64,000 nucleotides of DNA from Cladorrhinum sp. PSN259 (taxonomy: Eukaryota > Ascomycota > Sordariomycetes > Sordariales > Podosporaceae): contig MU867119.1 of NCBI GenBank assembly GCA_033725935.1, positions 1 through 64,000 on the forward strand. The letters are read 5' to 3'. A program made the position numbers and the translations under genes. The notes under the pieces were generated by a model that was not told the origin of the DNA, searched no databases, and was given only the letters and a program-made list of their open reading frames with translations. Of the stretch, positions 53,301 to 62,258 are shown piece after piece (the first letter of the stretch is position 1; every line of letters begins with the position of its first letter).

Positions 53301-54946
53301 CTCTCGTAAGGCTCGAGGCCCAAATGAGAAGCAAACGGCGTCTCGGATGCGTAAATCGGCTCCAGTTGGCCGAACCGCGCCGGGCCGACCGGCTTGGGTG
53401 CGCGGAGCACCGGCCGGGTCGGTGTTGTCGCCGGGGGCGAAGGTTCGGACTTGGGCTTCACATCGGCCGTGCCATCCGATTGGGGGAGCGGCGGGGGCTC
53501 GGATGAAGTCTTTGTATCTGACTGGGCATCCTGCTGCAGCGTCGGTGCCGTGGTTGCGGCTTCCTCGGTTTCGTTTAGTCGCTGTTCTGCTACCGGCTTC
53601 GATGAGAGGTCCTGTTCCACTTCCATCCCAGCATCCTCTTCCGCCATCTCGACATCCTGCTGCGCCGTCTCAACTTTCAAAGATTTGTCCTCCACTGTGC
53701 CATTTGCGGTGCAGCCCTCTGCTGGATGAATCGCTTGGGACGGAATTGGTTCTGCCAAGACTGTTTCCTCACTTTTTGACTGCTCTGCTGGCTTCTCTTC
53801 TGGAGTGGACTCGGCTGCTGATGGTATGACCTCTGGTTCTGCCGATATTGGCTGTGGCGAACGCGAAATCTTGGTTGGCGTCTCTTCGCGCGCATGCTGT
53901 TGAATCTGGTTTGTTTGGGTGGGGACGTCGGGTAAAGTGGTCGCAGCTACAGTCGCAAAAATCCAATTAGGCACGTTGGGTTGCGGATTGGACGACTGGC
54001 AACCATGACCAGACACAGATTCTTGTTCGATTGTCGCTGCGGTCGGATGAGACGGATGTGATAGTGGGGACGGCGATCGCACCCGAGGTTGTTCTGGCTG
54101 GTAATACTGCTGAGGTTTCTTTCCTTCCGGAGATGATGGCGGTGACTCGGATTCTTGAACGGATGAATGATCAGAATCTTCATCTGTGACGGCGACATCC
54201 ATCGAAACGCCAACCATAATAGTATCTTGAACGGTGTCATTGTCAGATGGATGATCGATGTAGGGAGTGATATCCGACATTGATTTCCTTGCCGTGTTGC
54301 GACGGCGGGAGTTGTTTCGCGCATGGCCAGGCTCCTTGTCGGCACGGCGACGCTTTGAATTTTCATCCTCGTCAGTGCCATCGTGCGAGTGGGCGCCCTT
54401 TCGCTTTCGGGAGCGGGCACTTGAAGCGATGGCTGACTTGGGCACCAAATCGCCATTTCGGGCTGCGGCAAGACCAAGTTCGTCATCGATCATTTGAGTA
54501 TAATCAATGCGGGTCCGCTTGCGCAGGGAGTGGCCGCCCTTGGAGTGAGCCTCGTCGTCTGCACCGTCAAAGCTGCTGGTAGTCTCAATGGTCTTTGCCC
54601 TCCTGCGAGCTGAAGGAGGGAGATCAGTCATGTTGACGGTGGTTGATGATGATGGCGACTCGAGAATGAAGGTTGAGTGAAAAGTGTGGGTGCGGCCTGG
54701 GCGGTCTGGTGCGGTTGCCCCCCTCGGGGTAACACGGAAGCTGTCTGCCGTGGGAGAAGAGGGGCGATGGGGAGTTGGGTTAGCAGGTCTGGCTCTGCCT
54801 CCGCGATGTGAAGCCGTGTGCGGTAGTGAGAGGGGAGGAGGTGTGGGAGAGTTGCTGATTGTTTCCTGGAACTGGTGATGGGAAGGGAATGTGGCACGTT
54901 TCTTGGATGCGCGCCCGCGACCTCCGCCTCCTCGACCGCGGTCCAT
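50303..54946 (-). CDS. Large nuclear protein, low complexity, possible chromatin factor
   Basis: Exons 54946-50839 and 50778-50303 give 1,527 residues. The 60-base intron at 50779-50838 (GTGAGT donor, TACTAAC branch point, CAG acceptor) has no stop and keeps frame, so the genomic frame reads straight through it. Splicing gives MSWSMRRRWASGEMQGAVEK. The N terminus is Arg/Gly-rich (MDRGRGGGGRGRASKKR), and basic nuclear-localisation-like stretches recur. A conserved-looking core at about 760-900 includes NYTHLYSFPKIRDPTEISDL and NFEDMDSDTLYSTVAAAVET, with a coiled-coil segment (AYQREYNELKKLLDDEENAK). The C terminus is Gln/Met/Pro-rich. The composition (long disorder, many Ser/Pro and Lys/Arg clusters) fits a transcription or chromatin-complex subunit. 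I do not recognise the family by name. Confidence 0.75.
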   Translation of the reverse strand: MDRGRGGGGRGRASKKRATFPSHHQFQETISNSPTPPPLSLPHTASHRGGRARPANPTPHRPSSPTADSFRVTPRGATAPDRPGRTHTFHSTFILESPSSSTTVNMTDLPPSARRRAKTIETTSSFDGADDEAHSKGGHSLRKRTRIDYTQMIDDELGLAAARNGDLVPKSAIASSARSRKRKGAHSHDGTDEDENSKRRRADKEPGHARNNSRRRNTARKSMSDITPYIDHPSDNDTVQDTIMVGVSMDVAVTDEDSDHSSVQESESPPSSPEGKKPQQYYQPEQPRVRSPSPLSHPSHPTAATIEQESVSGHGCQSSNPQPNVPNWIFATVAATTLPDVPTQTNQIQQHAREETPTKISRSPQPISAEPEVIPSAAESTPEEKPAEQSKSEETVLAEPIPSQAIHPAEGCTANGTVEDKSLKVETAQQDVEMAEEDAGMEVEQDLSSKPVAEQRLNETEEAATTAPTLQQDAQSDTKTSSEPPPLPQSDGTADVKPKSEPSPPATTPTRPVLRAPKPVGPARFGQLEPIYASETPFASHLGLEPYEREDLVLPGPYTEWVYPGDGMVTPMQTPTPTPTPTPIPGDRGFGEVFWDVTQPLKEKQLFALHKQESWRRKAAGAPPISLMDFYNDCVRRHKAAKSQMARSGPTTTSAPTATFKAIVAQQPTGSGQETPRSYSPVLESQPPTAAPSPAPIDDDRMDDQEEEVIERRPTKRNGPAEPIEVTRNYTHLYSFPKIRDPTEISDLLENFEDMDSDTLYSTVAAAVETLDAYQREYNELKKLLDDEENAKRRQANDKTIVNWENRQNYEEPLPMRRHHDDAIKGPPPFEVRGARAPKPYVDDPVLEHQREEDRIMAQVYGFKHNNHPTQVGRQNPEEQRWEMPETRLRERKRTEKGAELAEENVVEGKRARKPRYVSDQSKDPSRSGTPVLGPGTGRRQRKTTALSVINGDGRTTPEITLPPPSENLLEMTPRKARAAAAAARARQMAVEEREETPVPVVVEPESMQIDEEDVLQRPKLFHKRARGGLNKAPTSVPFSEAAKSKGKARATKGQPTAEISSSSFYSTPSGNAQYNEHPRPSTASSEESNRTAETNESAYSLRDKPKRNFLLENDPELEPRPKRRVRTVAPPKVDAPAPQKPDHANEGKKSKRLRKPAAAGVTSAPASLEPTSSAPAPAPEPAPATFPAPQPELAWSQPHTVNQQLTSPPPPPPAGGLKAPTIFFTNPVTAHTLAPAPPPPGPFMHTFNAVTSFPHSFPPPQADPPAIKKPITRIKVTNGFSQGGQSGANNNKNGSNNSNNNNNNNSEGRPTNGTSKKVTKVKASKPSNISKDGLIDGKLPTLSQLAAEQPEKSYSEMSKSEKMSWSMRREFLRRYDMYLLLYTNMQSPGRWASGEMQGAVEKRRTTLANKKAEKATTGEGGSNPGSGASTPQPQSGVLHPPPQEPSHQTQQQQMMVTLPNQGPLALPGPYGDQGYMGMQPPMQMQMQQPQVYGGHGHLHGHPHQLPPPSPMQMVPGGQPGGQMVFQFPVAQPPLNPHQPLHPGQHY

Positions 54947-55771
54947 TACTGGCTGCTGTAATTCAATCGGGTGAATCCCACCGGCGATATCAACTGTCTC
55001 AGGGCACTAGGAAATGCAGCTGAGAATGTTGGTGATGCGGTGTGGGCGATGGAGTGCGTGGAGTTGTGTGTAAGAGCGAGTGAGCTTGTGAGGCGAAAAA
55101 AGAGATTCGCACTAAGCGGGCATCCAACGTGTCAGGGTCAAGGTCAGATCCGGTTGGTCCAGTCGCCTGTTGCTTGTATGAGAGAAAACACACAACCCCC
55201 GGGCATATGTTGCCTGAAACAGACCAAAAAGTGAAAAACAAAATGATGGCTAAAAAGATGATTCATCAAAAAGTTGCTTTTTGTGGTTGGAAATCCAGAT
55301 TTATCCTTGTCGAATGCCGATATCTTGTCTGGTTGTGGGTAGTCTCCTGTTATGGGTATGTCGTCGTAGATTTCTTCTCACGTTCAATTTCTCAAGGTTC
55401 CCGAATAAGCCCAGACCAATCGCATCCTGTCACCCCGTGCCGCTTGGCATGTGCCCCACTCATGCGCTGTCGGCAGCTGGCAGCCTGGAACCAAATCGGA
55501 ATTGCACGTCTGAAAGCGGGCCAATGGAATGATTCAAAGGAGTCGGCGGGCCAATGCACCCAGCTTCAGCCTTGGGAGGACTGGACCTGAGCTGTTGGGT
55601 GAGGGGTGGTGGCCCGTGACGCAAATGCAGCGACACGTCCCACTGTTCCCCGGATTGGCACCACCTGTCACTGTCATAACAACCATATAACAATAAACTT
55701 CTTACATACAAACTAAGCTATCTTATTCGAAATAATCTTTGATACGACGACATCACCAGACACAAGACACA
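54947..55771. promoter_or_regulatory. Divergent intergenic region upstream of MTC1 homologue
   Basis: An 825-bp stretch separates the starts of the large nuclear protein gene and the MTC1 homologue. It has one GATGATTCATC word at 55257 and an AT-rich segment just before 55772. No supported gene. Confidence 0.45.
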
Positions 55772-57369
55772 ATGACGGCCGATCGGTCACAGACAGCAGA
55801 CGACGAGATCAATGCACTCTTTGAGGATCTCGGCGAAGAGACAGCTCCCAAGAAGCCCACCAAACCGACCAAACCTGCTCCCCCTTCCGCCAGCAAGACT
55901 GCAAAGGCCGTCGATGCAGCTGCCGAGTTCGATCCCTTAGCCGATCTCGAGAACCAGCTGGAGGAGGAAAAGGCCCCGCGACCACACACCCCGCGCATCC
56001 GTGAAATTGCATCCAAGTCATCGCCCGCTAAACGCGCCGCAGCCAACACCCCTCCTCCCGCCGCTGACAGCTCCTCTGCCGCACGCAAATCCGCCGAGAG
56101 CACCGCTTCTTATCACGCCACTCCTAGCGCCACCAGCTCCGAGCTCCACGATGGCTCCGAAAAGACACAAACAGCCACCAGCGGTGGCGGCGGTGGCTGG
56201 TGGGGTGGTATATTGTCTACCGCGACGGCAGCTATGAAGCAGGCAGAGACCGTCGTCAAGGTTGTGCAACAAAACGAGGAAGCCCGCAAATGGGCCGATC
56301 AAGTGCGCGGCAACGTCGGTGCCCTCCGTGGATTGGGTGAGTCTTGTTTATTACCGTCTCTCCATCCATCTACCTAGTTAACCTTTTTCTCCGTTCAGGC
56401 GACGAACTCCGCCACCGTGCACTCCCATCCCTCACCACAATTCTCCACACCCTCGCTCCTCCGATCTCCTCCCACGAACGTCTCCTCATCCACATCACCC
56501 ACGACCTGGTCGGCTATCCATCCCTCGACCCTCTCATCTATGTAGTCTTCAACCGCGTGATGGCACAAGTCGAGGGTGGGGATCTTTTAGTCGTTCAACG
56601 CGGACAGGAATCCTCTTCTGCCTCGAACCAATCCACCGCAGGTTGGCGCGATGGTCCGTGGTGGCGCGCCTCAGATCCCAACAGCCCCCGAAATTTGGGC
56701 ATCGTGGGTGGATTGGTCGAGGGAACAAAGCTTTGCAGGGCAAATGCCGATGGGTACGCCTCGGAATACTTTGCTGCCAGAGGAGGCGTCGAAGCGGCCA
56801 GACAGCGCGCTTTGGAGCCTGTGTCCGAGTCGAATCCTGTTAGGAGCTCGGATATTTTCTTGTCCGTGCAGGCTGTTTCGCTTTCTGGTGGAAAGGCACT
56901 CTTCGCTCCTAGCTCTACTGCGCAGAAGGAAAAGGAAGATGATGACGAGTCTTCGGAGGATGAGGATGAGAACGAGCAGGTTTGCTTTGCTGTTTATATC
57001 CTTGATCCTGTGCATGATATTCAGTATTCGGCTGTCAGTCAGGCGGTGCCTGCCAAGTGGATCCGCTGGTTGGATGCTGCACCTGGTTCCTGGACACCAG
57101 AGGATGAGGAGGAGGAGGAGTTTGAGGCTCAGTTTGGTAAAGTTCCTGATGAGATTAGGGCGATTATTGAGAGCGGTGGAGTTGACCCTAGGGAGTGGGT
57201 TGCTGAGTGGGTTGAGGAGGCTTTGAGTCTTTCTGTTGGTGTTGTTGCGCAGAGATATGTTGCTAGACGTATGGGTGTTGGTGAGGGTGGCGGCATGAAA
57301 GGGAAGGCAAAGGTTGAGGATGTCATGGCTGACGGCGGTGGTGAAGCTGCTCGGGCTGGGTTGATTTGA
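55772..57369 (+). CDS. MTC1: Maintenance of telomere capping protein 1 (MTC1) homologue
   Basis: Exons 55772-56336 and 56399-57369 join at phase 1 (GTGAGT donor, CAG acceptor) into 511 residues. The N-terminal 130 residues are disordered and Pro/Ala/Lys-rich, starting MTADRSQTADDEINALFEDL, which is the family's characteristic opening. A Gly/Trp patch (SGGGGGWWGGILSTATAAMK) follows, then the conserved domain (RHRALPSLTTILHTLAPPIS; VGYPSLDPLIYVVFNRVMAQ; WIRWLDAAPGSWTPEDEEEE) and a C-terminal helical part (EWVAEWVEEALSLSVGVVAQ). In yeast, loss of Mtc1 worsens telomere-capping defects, and the protein is cytosolic and associates with ribosomes and vesicle-coat components. The exact function is not settled. 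The identification is from the domain order and is fairly secure. Confidence 0.85.
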
Positions 57370-58033
57370 GGTGTTTTTTTAGAATGCGTGTCAATCAATG
57401 ATATCAATGATGTGCTTTTTTTTTGGTTTCTCTCTTTGTCTGGCCAGTACCTGCGCAGCCTTTGACTTGATGACAGAAATCTAGGTATTGAAAAATCATC
57501 ATGAACCTGAATTATCCGATGTGCTTTTAAGTTATATCAAATATCAGATATGTCACAAAAGGTATCACAGCCTTGTTGGATTCGGCCAATCAATCATGCT
57601 CAACAGTCAATGTCTTATATGCGCAACGAAATGTAATTTCACATGCAGAGCCTTGTGTGAGGCAGTGCCACATGAGAATACTCTGTGGAATTGACCTGAT
57701 ATTGGTTGTTTTGTTTTTCAAGTGGAAAAAGGGCGACGGAGGAGAAAAAAAAAAAAAAAGAGAGAGAGAGAGAGAAAAGCCAAAGTCATCCAACCAAACT
57801 TTCAATTCTGGTATTTCTTTCCTAAACTTCAGTTTCGAGTTTATGATTTCAATCTAGATAAAAGTATATTGATTATTGCATTTATAACCCTATCTTTAGG
57901 TTTTGTTTTTAAACCATATCAGTGTATTATCTATAGCCCTCTATTCACATATATACAAACCCCCATCTCCTGTATTTCTATATCATGATCCCTACCACGT
58001 ATTTTAATAACTCTATCGGTAACACGTATTTCA
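57370..58033. other. Intergenic with A/GA runs
   Basis: It contains a T-run at 57415-57423 and an A-run plus (GA)n at 57745-57778. Short frames only. It is the shared 3' flank of two convergent genes. Confidence 0.5.
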
Positions 58034-59131
58034 CTATGACTCGGGCACACCCTCAAACACCCTTCTCACGCTCCCCTTCTCCTCCTCCCCTCTTACAACT
58101 TCCCCCCCTTTTCTAGTCAAACTAACCCACTTCTGATCCCCGGTACTCTTCCCCCCTCCGCAGTCTTTATACACCCTGACGCAAACCACCACCCTCCCGT
58201 CCCACTCGTCATTTGTCAGAACCTTTTCAATCCCAACCTCGAAATCAGTCCAACATTTCCCGCACCCTTTTATCATTATTGTTTCTGGGTTCCCCTCCGA
58301 GTCGGACCTCCACTCGTGTTTCTCTTCTTTTGCATCATCATCAGTTGTGACAGTGTAATTAACCCCCGCAGACCTAACGTGGTCTTTGCCTTCCCCCTTG
58401 TGCGAAGTGAACTTGAGGGAGGTGTGTAAACAGGGCGCGAACCTGTATCCGGACCCGATCAGGCCGGATTTGGACACGGCACGGGCGTGCGTGGCTGAAG
58501 GTGACCAGGTGCCTAGATCTGCTTGCAGGGCAAAAGATAAACTGATGCGGAGGGAGAGTCCGAGTCCCTGAGGGTCTGAAGAAAAAGAAGAAGAAGAAGA
58601 AGACGTGGAAGTTAGGAGGGGTGTTGTGGACCAGTAGAGTTGGGGGTTGGAGCCGTTGGTTGATGCGCAGGCGAGGGGTTGAAGGATTGCCACAGTATCC
58701 TGGTTTGTTGAGGAGAGGAGTGAAGGGTGGGATAAAACGCTGTGGACGTGGTAGAATGACAGCGTGTAAGGAAATGATTTGTGGATTTTGGGCAGGCTGG
58801 ATAGTGTCCCGAGGGTTAGGTCCTTTGAGAGGAGAGAAGTGATTTGTTGGGGGGATTCTGAGGCAGGAAGGCCCGGAATTGAAGACTGTCGGTGGGATGC
58901 CGATGGCTTGGGAGTTGTAGGTTTTAGACTCTCATTGTCGAAAAATAACGAGGCGTCAAAAGGGATTGAGGCATTAGATGGGTTGTGGCTCTGGCAGCCG
59001 TCGTTGGGGCCGTGGACGCAAGGGAGGTTTCCTTGCCACGGCTCAGGGAGGAGAACCAGTTCCAAGGATGGGGTGGGGATGGGTGCGCAAGGGGATTCCT
59101 TGCGGTGGAAGAGGTCTTTGAGGAAGCCCAT
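58034..59131 (-). CDS. Hypothetical protein, 365 residues
   Basis: This single-exon frame starts at 59131 (MGFLKDLFHRKESPCAPIPT). An earlier in-frame ATG at 59200 adds 23 residues with weak character, so the later start is preferred. The first 150 residues are Ser/Pro-rich. The second half is well ordered: SFYHVHSVLSHPSLLSS, LRISLSFALQADLGTWSPSA, CGKCWTDFEVGIEKVLTNDE and VVVCVRVYKDCGGGKSTGDQ. The alternation of hydrophobic strands and the CxxCW motif suggest a beta-rich domain, perhaps with a metal site, which is inference. I recognise no family. Lineage-restricted fungal proteins with an MGFL(K/R)(D/N)L-like start exist, but I would not name one. Confidence 0.6.
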   Translation of the reverse strand: MGFLKDLFHRKESPCAPIPTPSLELVLLPEPWQGNLPCVHGPNDGCQSHNPSNASIPFDASLFFDNESLKPTTPKPSASHRQSSIPGLPASESPQQITSLLSKDLTLGTLSSLPKIHKSFPYTLSFYHVHSVLSHPSLLSSTNQDTVAILQPLACASTNGSNPQLYWSTTPLLTSTSSSSSSFSSDPQGLGLSLRISLSFALQADLGTWSPSATHARAVSKSGLIGSGYRFAPCLHTSLKFTSHKGEGKDHVRSAGVNYTVTTDDDAKEEKHEWRSDSEGNPETIMIKGCGKCWTDFEVGIEKVLTNDEWDGRVVVCVRVYKDCGGGKSTGDQKWVSLTRKGGEVVRGEEEKGSVRRVFEGVPES

Positions 59132-59422
59132 TCTGATGAGTTGTCTTGTATATCTTGGTGAGATGATAAAGATGGACTCGAAAAATGTCAACTGGGACAA
59201 CAGGTATTTATTTATCTCGGGACATAAAGTCCCTTTTGCCTAGAGATTTAGACTCATATCGCCAAGATCTTTCTAGATCATTTTGAGAAGATAACAAGGA
59301 GGCTTGGCCTGGCTGAGCTTAGGGCTAGCTTAGTGGTCATCAAATAGAAATCGCGGAGATACCCCAATGGGGAAATAGAGGCATCCAACGGGTTTATTCT
59401 TCCTATCCTATCGTAATAAACA

Positions 59423-60161
59423 TCACTTTCCTTCCTCTTCTTTGTTCTTTTTTGATTCCTCGAAATTCTTCTTCATCTCAGCCAAGGTCCTTTTGATTTC
59501 AGCAACCTCCTTGTTCGCCTTCTCAGCTGCACTGTGCGCCTTTGCAATTATAGCCCTCCCGTTGCGACCCTGCAACTTGCGTACCTGATCCTCCTTCGTC
59601 TTACTACATATAAAAAGTCAGTAAATAAAATCAACTTGAGATAAATAATAAGAATGCTCACCACCCTAACAACTGATGAAAAAAAGTCCACATCATAGAG
59701 TAAGCAGCCACCATGTCACTAAAAGTCTTTACTACCCTCTCATCACAGTACCACATGACAGGTCCCTCATGACAGTCAATCACGCCGTGCAGGTTGTCCC
59801 CGGTAAGTTGGATTTCCTCCCATATCTTGTCGACAAGCTCTCTGCTCAGAAGGGGCTCGTCCCCGCCATACATGTCGCCGGTATTAAGAGCCTGCGCGAA
59901 ATGGTCAAAGTTGCAATCTAGCAACCAAGCTCTGGATTGGAGTCTGTTCATGCCACCGTGATCTATCCTCCCCTTGTAGACGCTGAGGTTCTCACACCTC
60001 TGGAGGGCGGCTTCATTCGTCACGGCGATCTCGTCGGCTATGCTGGAAAGAGTCTTTATTCTGTCGGCTGCGATGAATTTCCAGGGCCAGCCGGGGTTGA
60101 GGTAGTTGTCCGCGTCGCGCTTCCATACCAGGTCCGAGTCAGATTCGTTGATTGTTGACAT
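59423..60161 (-). CDS. Hypothetical protein with C-terminal coiled coil
   Basis: Exons 60161-59662 and 59603-59423 join at phase 2 (GTGAGC donor, CTGAC branch point, TAG acceptor) into 226 residues. The N-terminal domain is globular and aromatic-rich (YLNPGWPWKFIAADRIKTLS; LQSRAWLLDCNFDHFAQALN; GVIDCHEGPVMWYCDERVVK). After the intron the chain becomes a strongly charged helix (AHSAAEKANKEVAEIKRTLA; EMKKNFEESKKNKEEEGK), which is a coiled coil. No signal peptide is seen. Function unknown. The domain plus coiled-coil layout suggests a homo-oligomer or adaptor, which is a guess. Confidence 0.65.
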
Positions 60162-60530
60162 TGTGAATTTCTGGTTGGAGATTTAATGTTATGTTTAGAT
60201 AAATATGATGCAGTGTGAAGATACAGATCAGATGTTGAGCGATAAAAGTTCAGGTTTGGATATTAACTTGCTATCATGTGGAAAGAAAGCAAGAATGTAA
60301 AGCCTCATAGAGCGGCTGCTGCAAACGGTCCAAAGTGCGGGGTAAAATAGGTCCAACCAGACTGTTTTCGGGGACGGAGGAAACAAAGCTGGTTTGCACG
60401 AGTGCATGTGTACAACTGTAGAACAAAAGAACCGGTTTTCGGGGAAAGTTCCCCGAATGACACTGTAACTAAATGTAGCTTTTTCCCTTTCACTTGATAT
60501 TCTCTTCCAATCCCAACTTTACTCGAGGGC
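60162..60530. other. Intergenic, promoter of the 59423-60161 gene
   Basis: No supported gene. The AT-rich left half should hold the promoter, and the right half is the 3' flank of the DUF3237 gene. Confidence 0.45.
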
Positions 60531-61182
60531 TCAAGGAGGTGTCATCTGTCCTCGTTAGTAAATACACCTACTCAAGTTCTTTGTCCGGAATCATTAAATT
60601 GAAAAACTCACGTGCCACGCATCAATCCTCAACTGGTTGTCACCCACAAGTCTGATAATGCCAATACCGATCGCATAGTTCAGCCAGTAATACTTCCCAC
60701 TCCCAGTCTCAAATGTCAGTCTGACATATGCGCTTCCGTCGGTTTGTGTGGTGCCAGTCTCAAACACCTGGATGTACGCCCCGTCGTCGGTGCGCAATGT
60801 TTGTCGCACGTCAGCTGTGAGTGTACCGTTTGCGTCAAACAGGGCCCTTTGTTCCTGTCAGTTCAGAGTGATTCATGTTTTTTGCGCTGTTGTTTTGAGA
60901 GAAAGAAACAAACCAATCACCGCCCACTGGGACTACGGTTCCTTTGAGCTTTGGTCCGGCGAAGGAGCCGCCTGCGATTGGAGCTACGATGCGGTTTCCG
61001 CGGGGTGTTTGGCCGATGGAGATGACGGTGCCTCCTGTGATGTTTAGCGTGTAGAGGAAGGTGAGGTCTGGTGCTTTGGGAGGTTTCGGTGAGGCGACAA
61101 TATCATTGTTGGCAGGGAGAGCCGTGATTGGCAGGAGTAAGAGGGAGAGGAGGGAGAGAAAGACAATTCTGAATTCCTTCAT
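60531..61182 (-). CDS. Secreted DUF3237-family protein
   Basis: Exons 61182-60910, 60854-60612 and 60545-60531 give 176 residues. The signal peptide is MKEFRIVFLSLLSLLLLPIT. Family blocks appear in order: LTFLYTLNITGG, GNRIVAPIAGGSFAGPKLKG, TVVPVGGDWF joined to EQRALFDANGTLTADVRQTL, and RTDDGAYIQVFETG. The last exon codes for only MTPP. The first intron uses a weak GTTTCT donor, chosen because it is the only one that keeps the GGDWF...DANG pattern in phase. DUF3237 proteins are small beta-barrel proteins of unknown activity found in fungi and bacteria. The secretion signal is seen, not inferred from the family. Confidence 0.75.
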
Positions 61183-61584
61183 TTTGTATTTTATTGAGAT
61201 GACTCTAGGGGGAAATTGTCAACTTGATTCTGCATTTTTGGTGAGAAAAGAGCGTCCCTTTTATAGCCCTGAGTTACAAGCGTAAGCGTCTCTCATTTCG
61301 CCGAGCAGAGTCCGAGCTATGTAGCTGCTCGCATCAAGTCATCAAGCCATCAAGCCATCAAACCAACGGCAGAGAAACATTGGGAATATTTACTAATATG
61401 ATGCGGGGTTCTTATTCAACTTTGACAGAGGTTGGTTACACGAGATTCACAACAAGTTGCTGATCACTGTGGCACAGCTGGCAGTTGCTCTCAACTAATT
61501 AGGTAATGGTCTTGATACATGGAATTGCACGATCTGAAAGTTGAAGAATAGTTATATTCCAAAATTCGTTTCCTTTTGAATTAT
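61183..61584 (-). promoter_or_regulatory. Promoter of the DUF3237 gene, TATA box at 61259-61265
   Basis: On the minus strand GCTATAAAAGG lies about 77 bp upstream of the ATG at 61182, a strong TATA box at a usual distance. A GCCATCAAGCCATCAA-type short repeat sits near 61338-61362. No gene is supported in the rest of this interval. Confidence 0.55.
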
Positions 61585-61908
61585 TCAGGGAGTGCCGCGG
61601 AAGGGGAGGAGCATGATATCTACGAGGAATGTTTCATTATGTGTATCTGGGGGAGATAAAAAGACGATGTTTTCAGAGTTTTTGATTGGAATGTTGAATT
61701 TTACGGCTGTGCAGGTTGTGGTTTGGACTGACGGTAGGTGAGGGTGCTGTGGCGGCGAGGCTGGATATGCTAGGCCGAGAAGAGATTTGGGAGGTGCATC
61801 GTGAACTTTTGAGTAGATGGTGAAGAGGAGGGGTTTTTTCAAGATAAAATCTTGAGTTTGTTTGACTGGGGATTCTGTCTTACTTTGGTATAAACTTGAA
61901 CCTCCCAT
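61585..61908 (-). CDS. Small hypothetical protein, 107 residues
   Basis: An intronless frame starts with MGGSSLYQSKTESPVKQTQD and ends LVDIMLLPFRGTP. The middle is basic and then proline/histidine-rich (LGLAYPASPPQHPHLPSVQT), followed by NIPIKNSENIVFLSPPDTHN. There is no signal peptide or membrane segment. The A-rich leader before the ATG fits a fungal start. No family is recognised; it could be a genuine orphan gene or chance. Confidence 0.4.
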   Translation of the reverse strand: MGGSSLYQSKTESPVKQTQDFILKKPLLFTIYSKVHDAPPKSLLGLAYPASPPQHPHLPSVQTTTCTAVKFNIPIKNSENIVFLSPPDTHNETFLVDIMLLPFRGTP

Positions 61909-62258
61909 TTTATTTATTTATTAAACATTTCGAGAGGCAAAACGACATATCATATCGGACTTGGTAATGGTAATTTTGATAAGGCCTTTTTACATATAGG
62001 ATTCGAAAGTCCCGTTTATTAGTTTCTTTTCATTAACCGCCAAAGAAAGCTTTTAATGAGAAAAGAAATCATAAATTTACATGATCAAAAAAACTCGAAC
62101 TTTGGTGTTCATTGTCGATTGTTTGTTAACCCCCTTTATTTATCAGATAGCTACATGCAAATCCCATTTATTATTCACTCCCATCCAATATGCCTACATA
62201 ATCCCCCCAAAAAAAACGCCTTCCAAACCACCTACCTAATTCTTTTGAATTATAAAAA
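61909..62258. other. Intergenic, AT-rich, no gene seen
   Basis: This is the 3' flank of the glycosyltransferase gene and the promoter side of the small gene at 61585. No repeat recognised. Confidence 0.5.
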
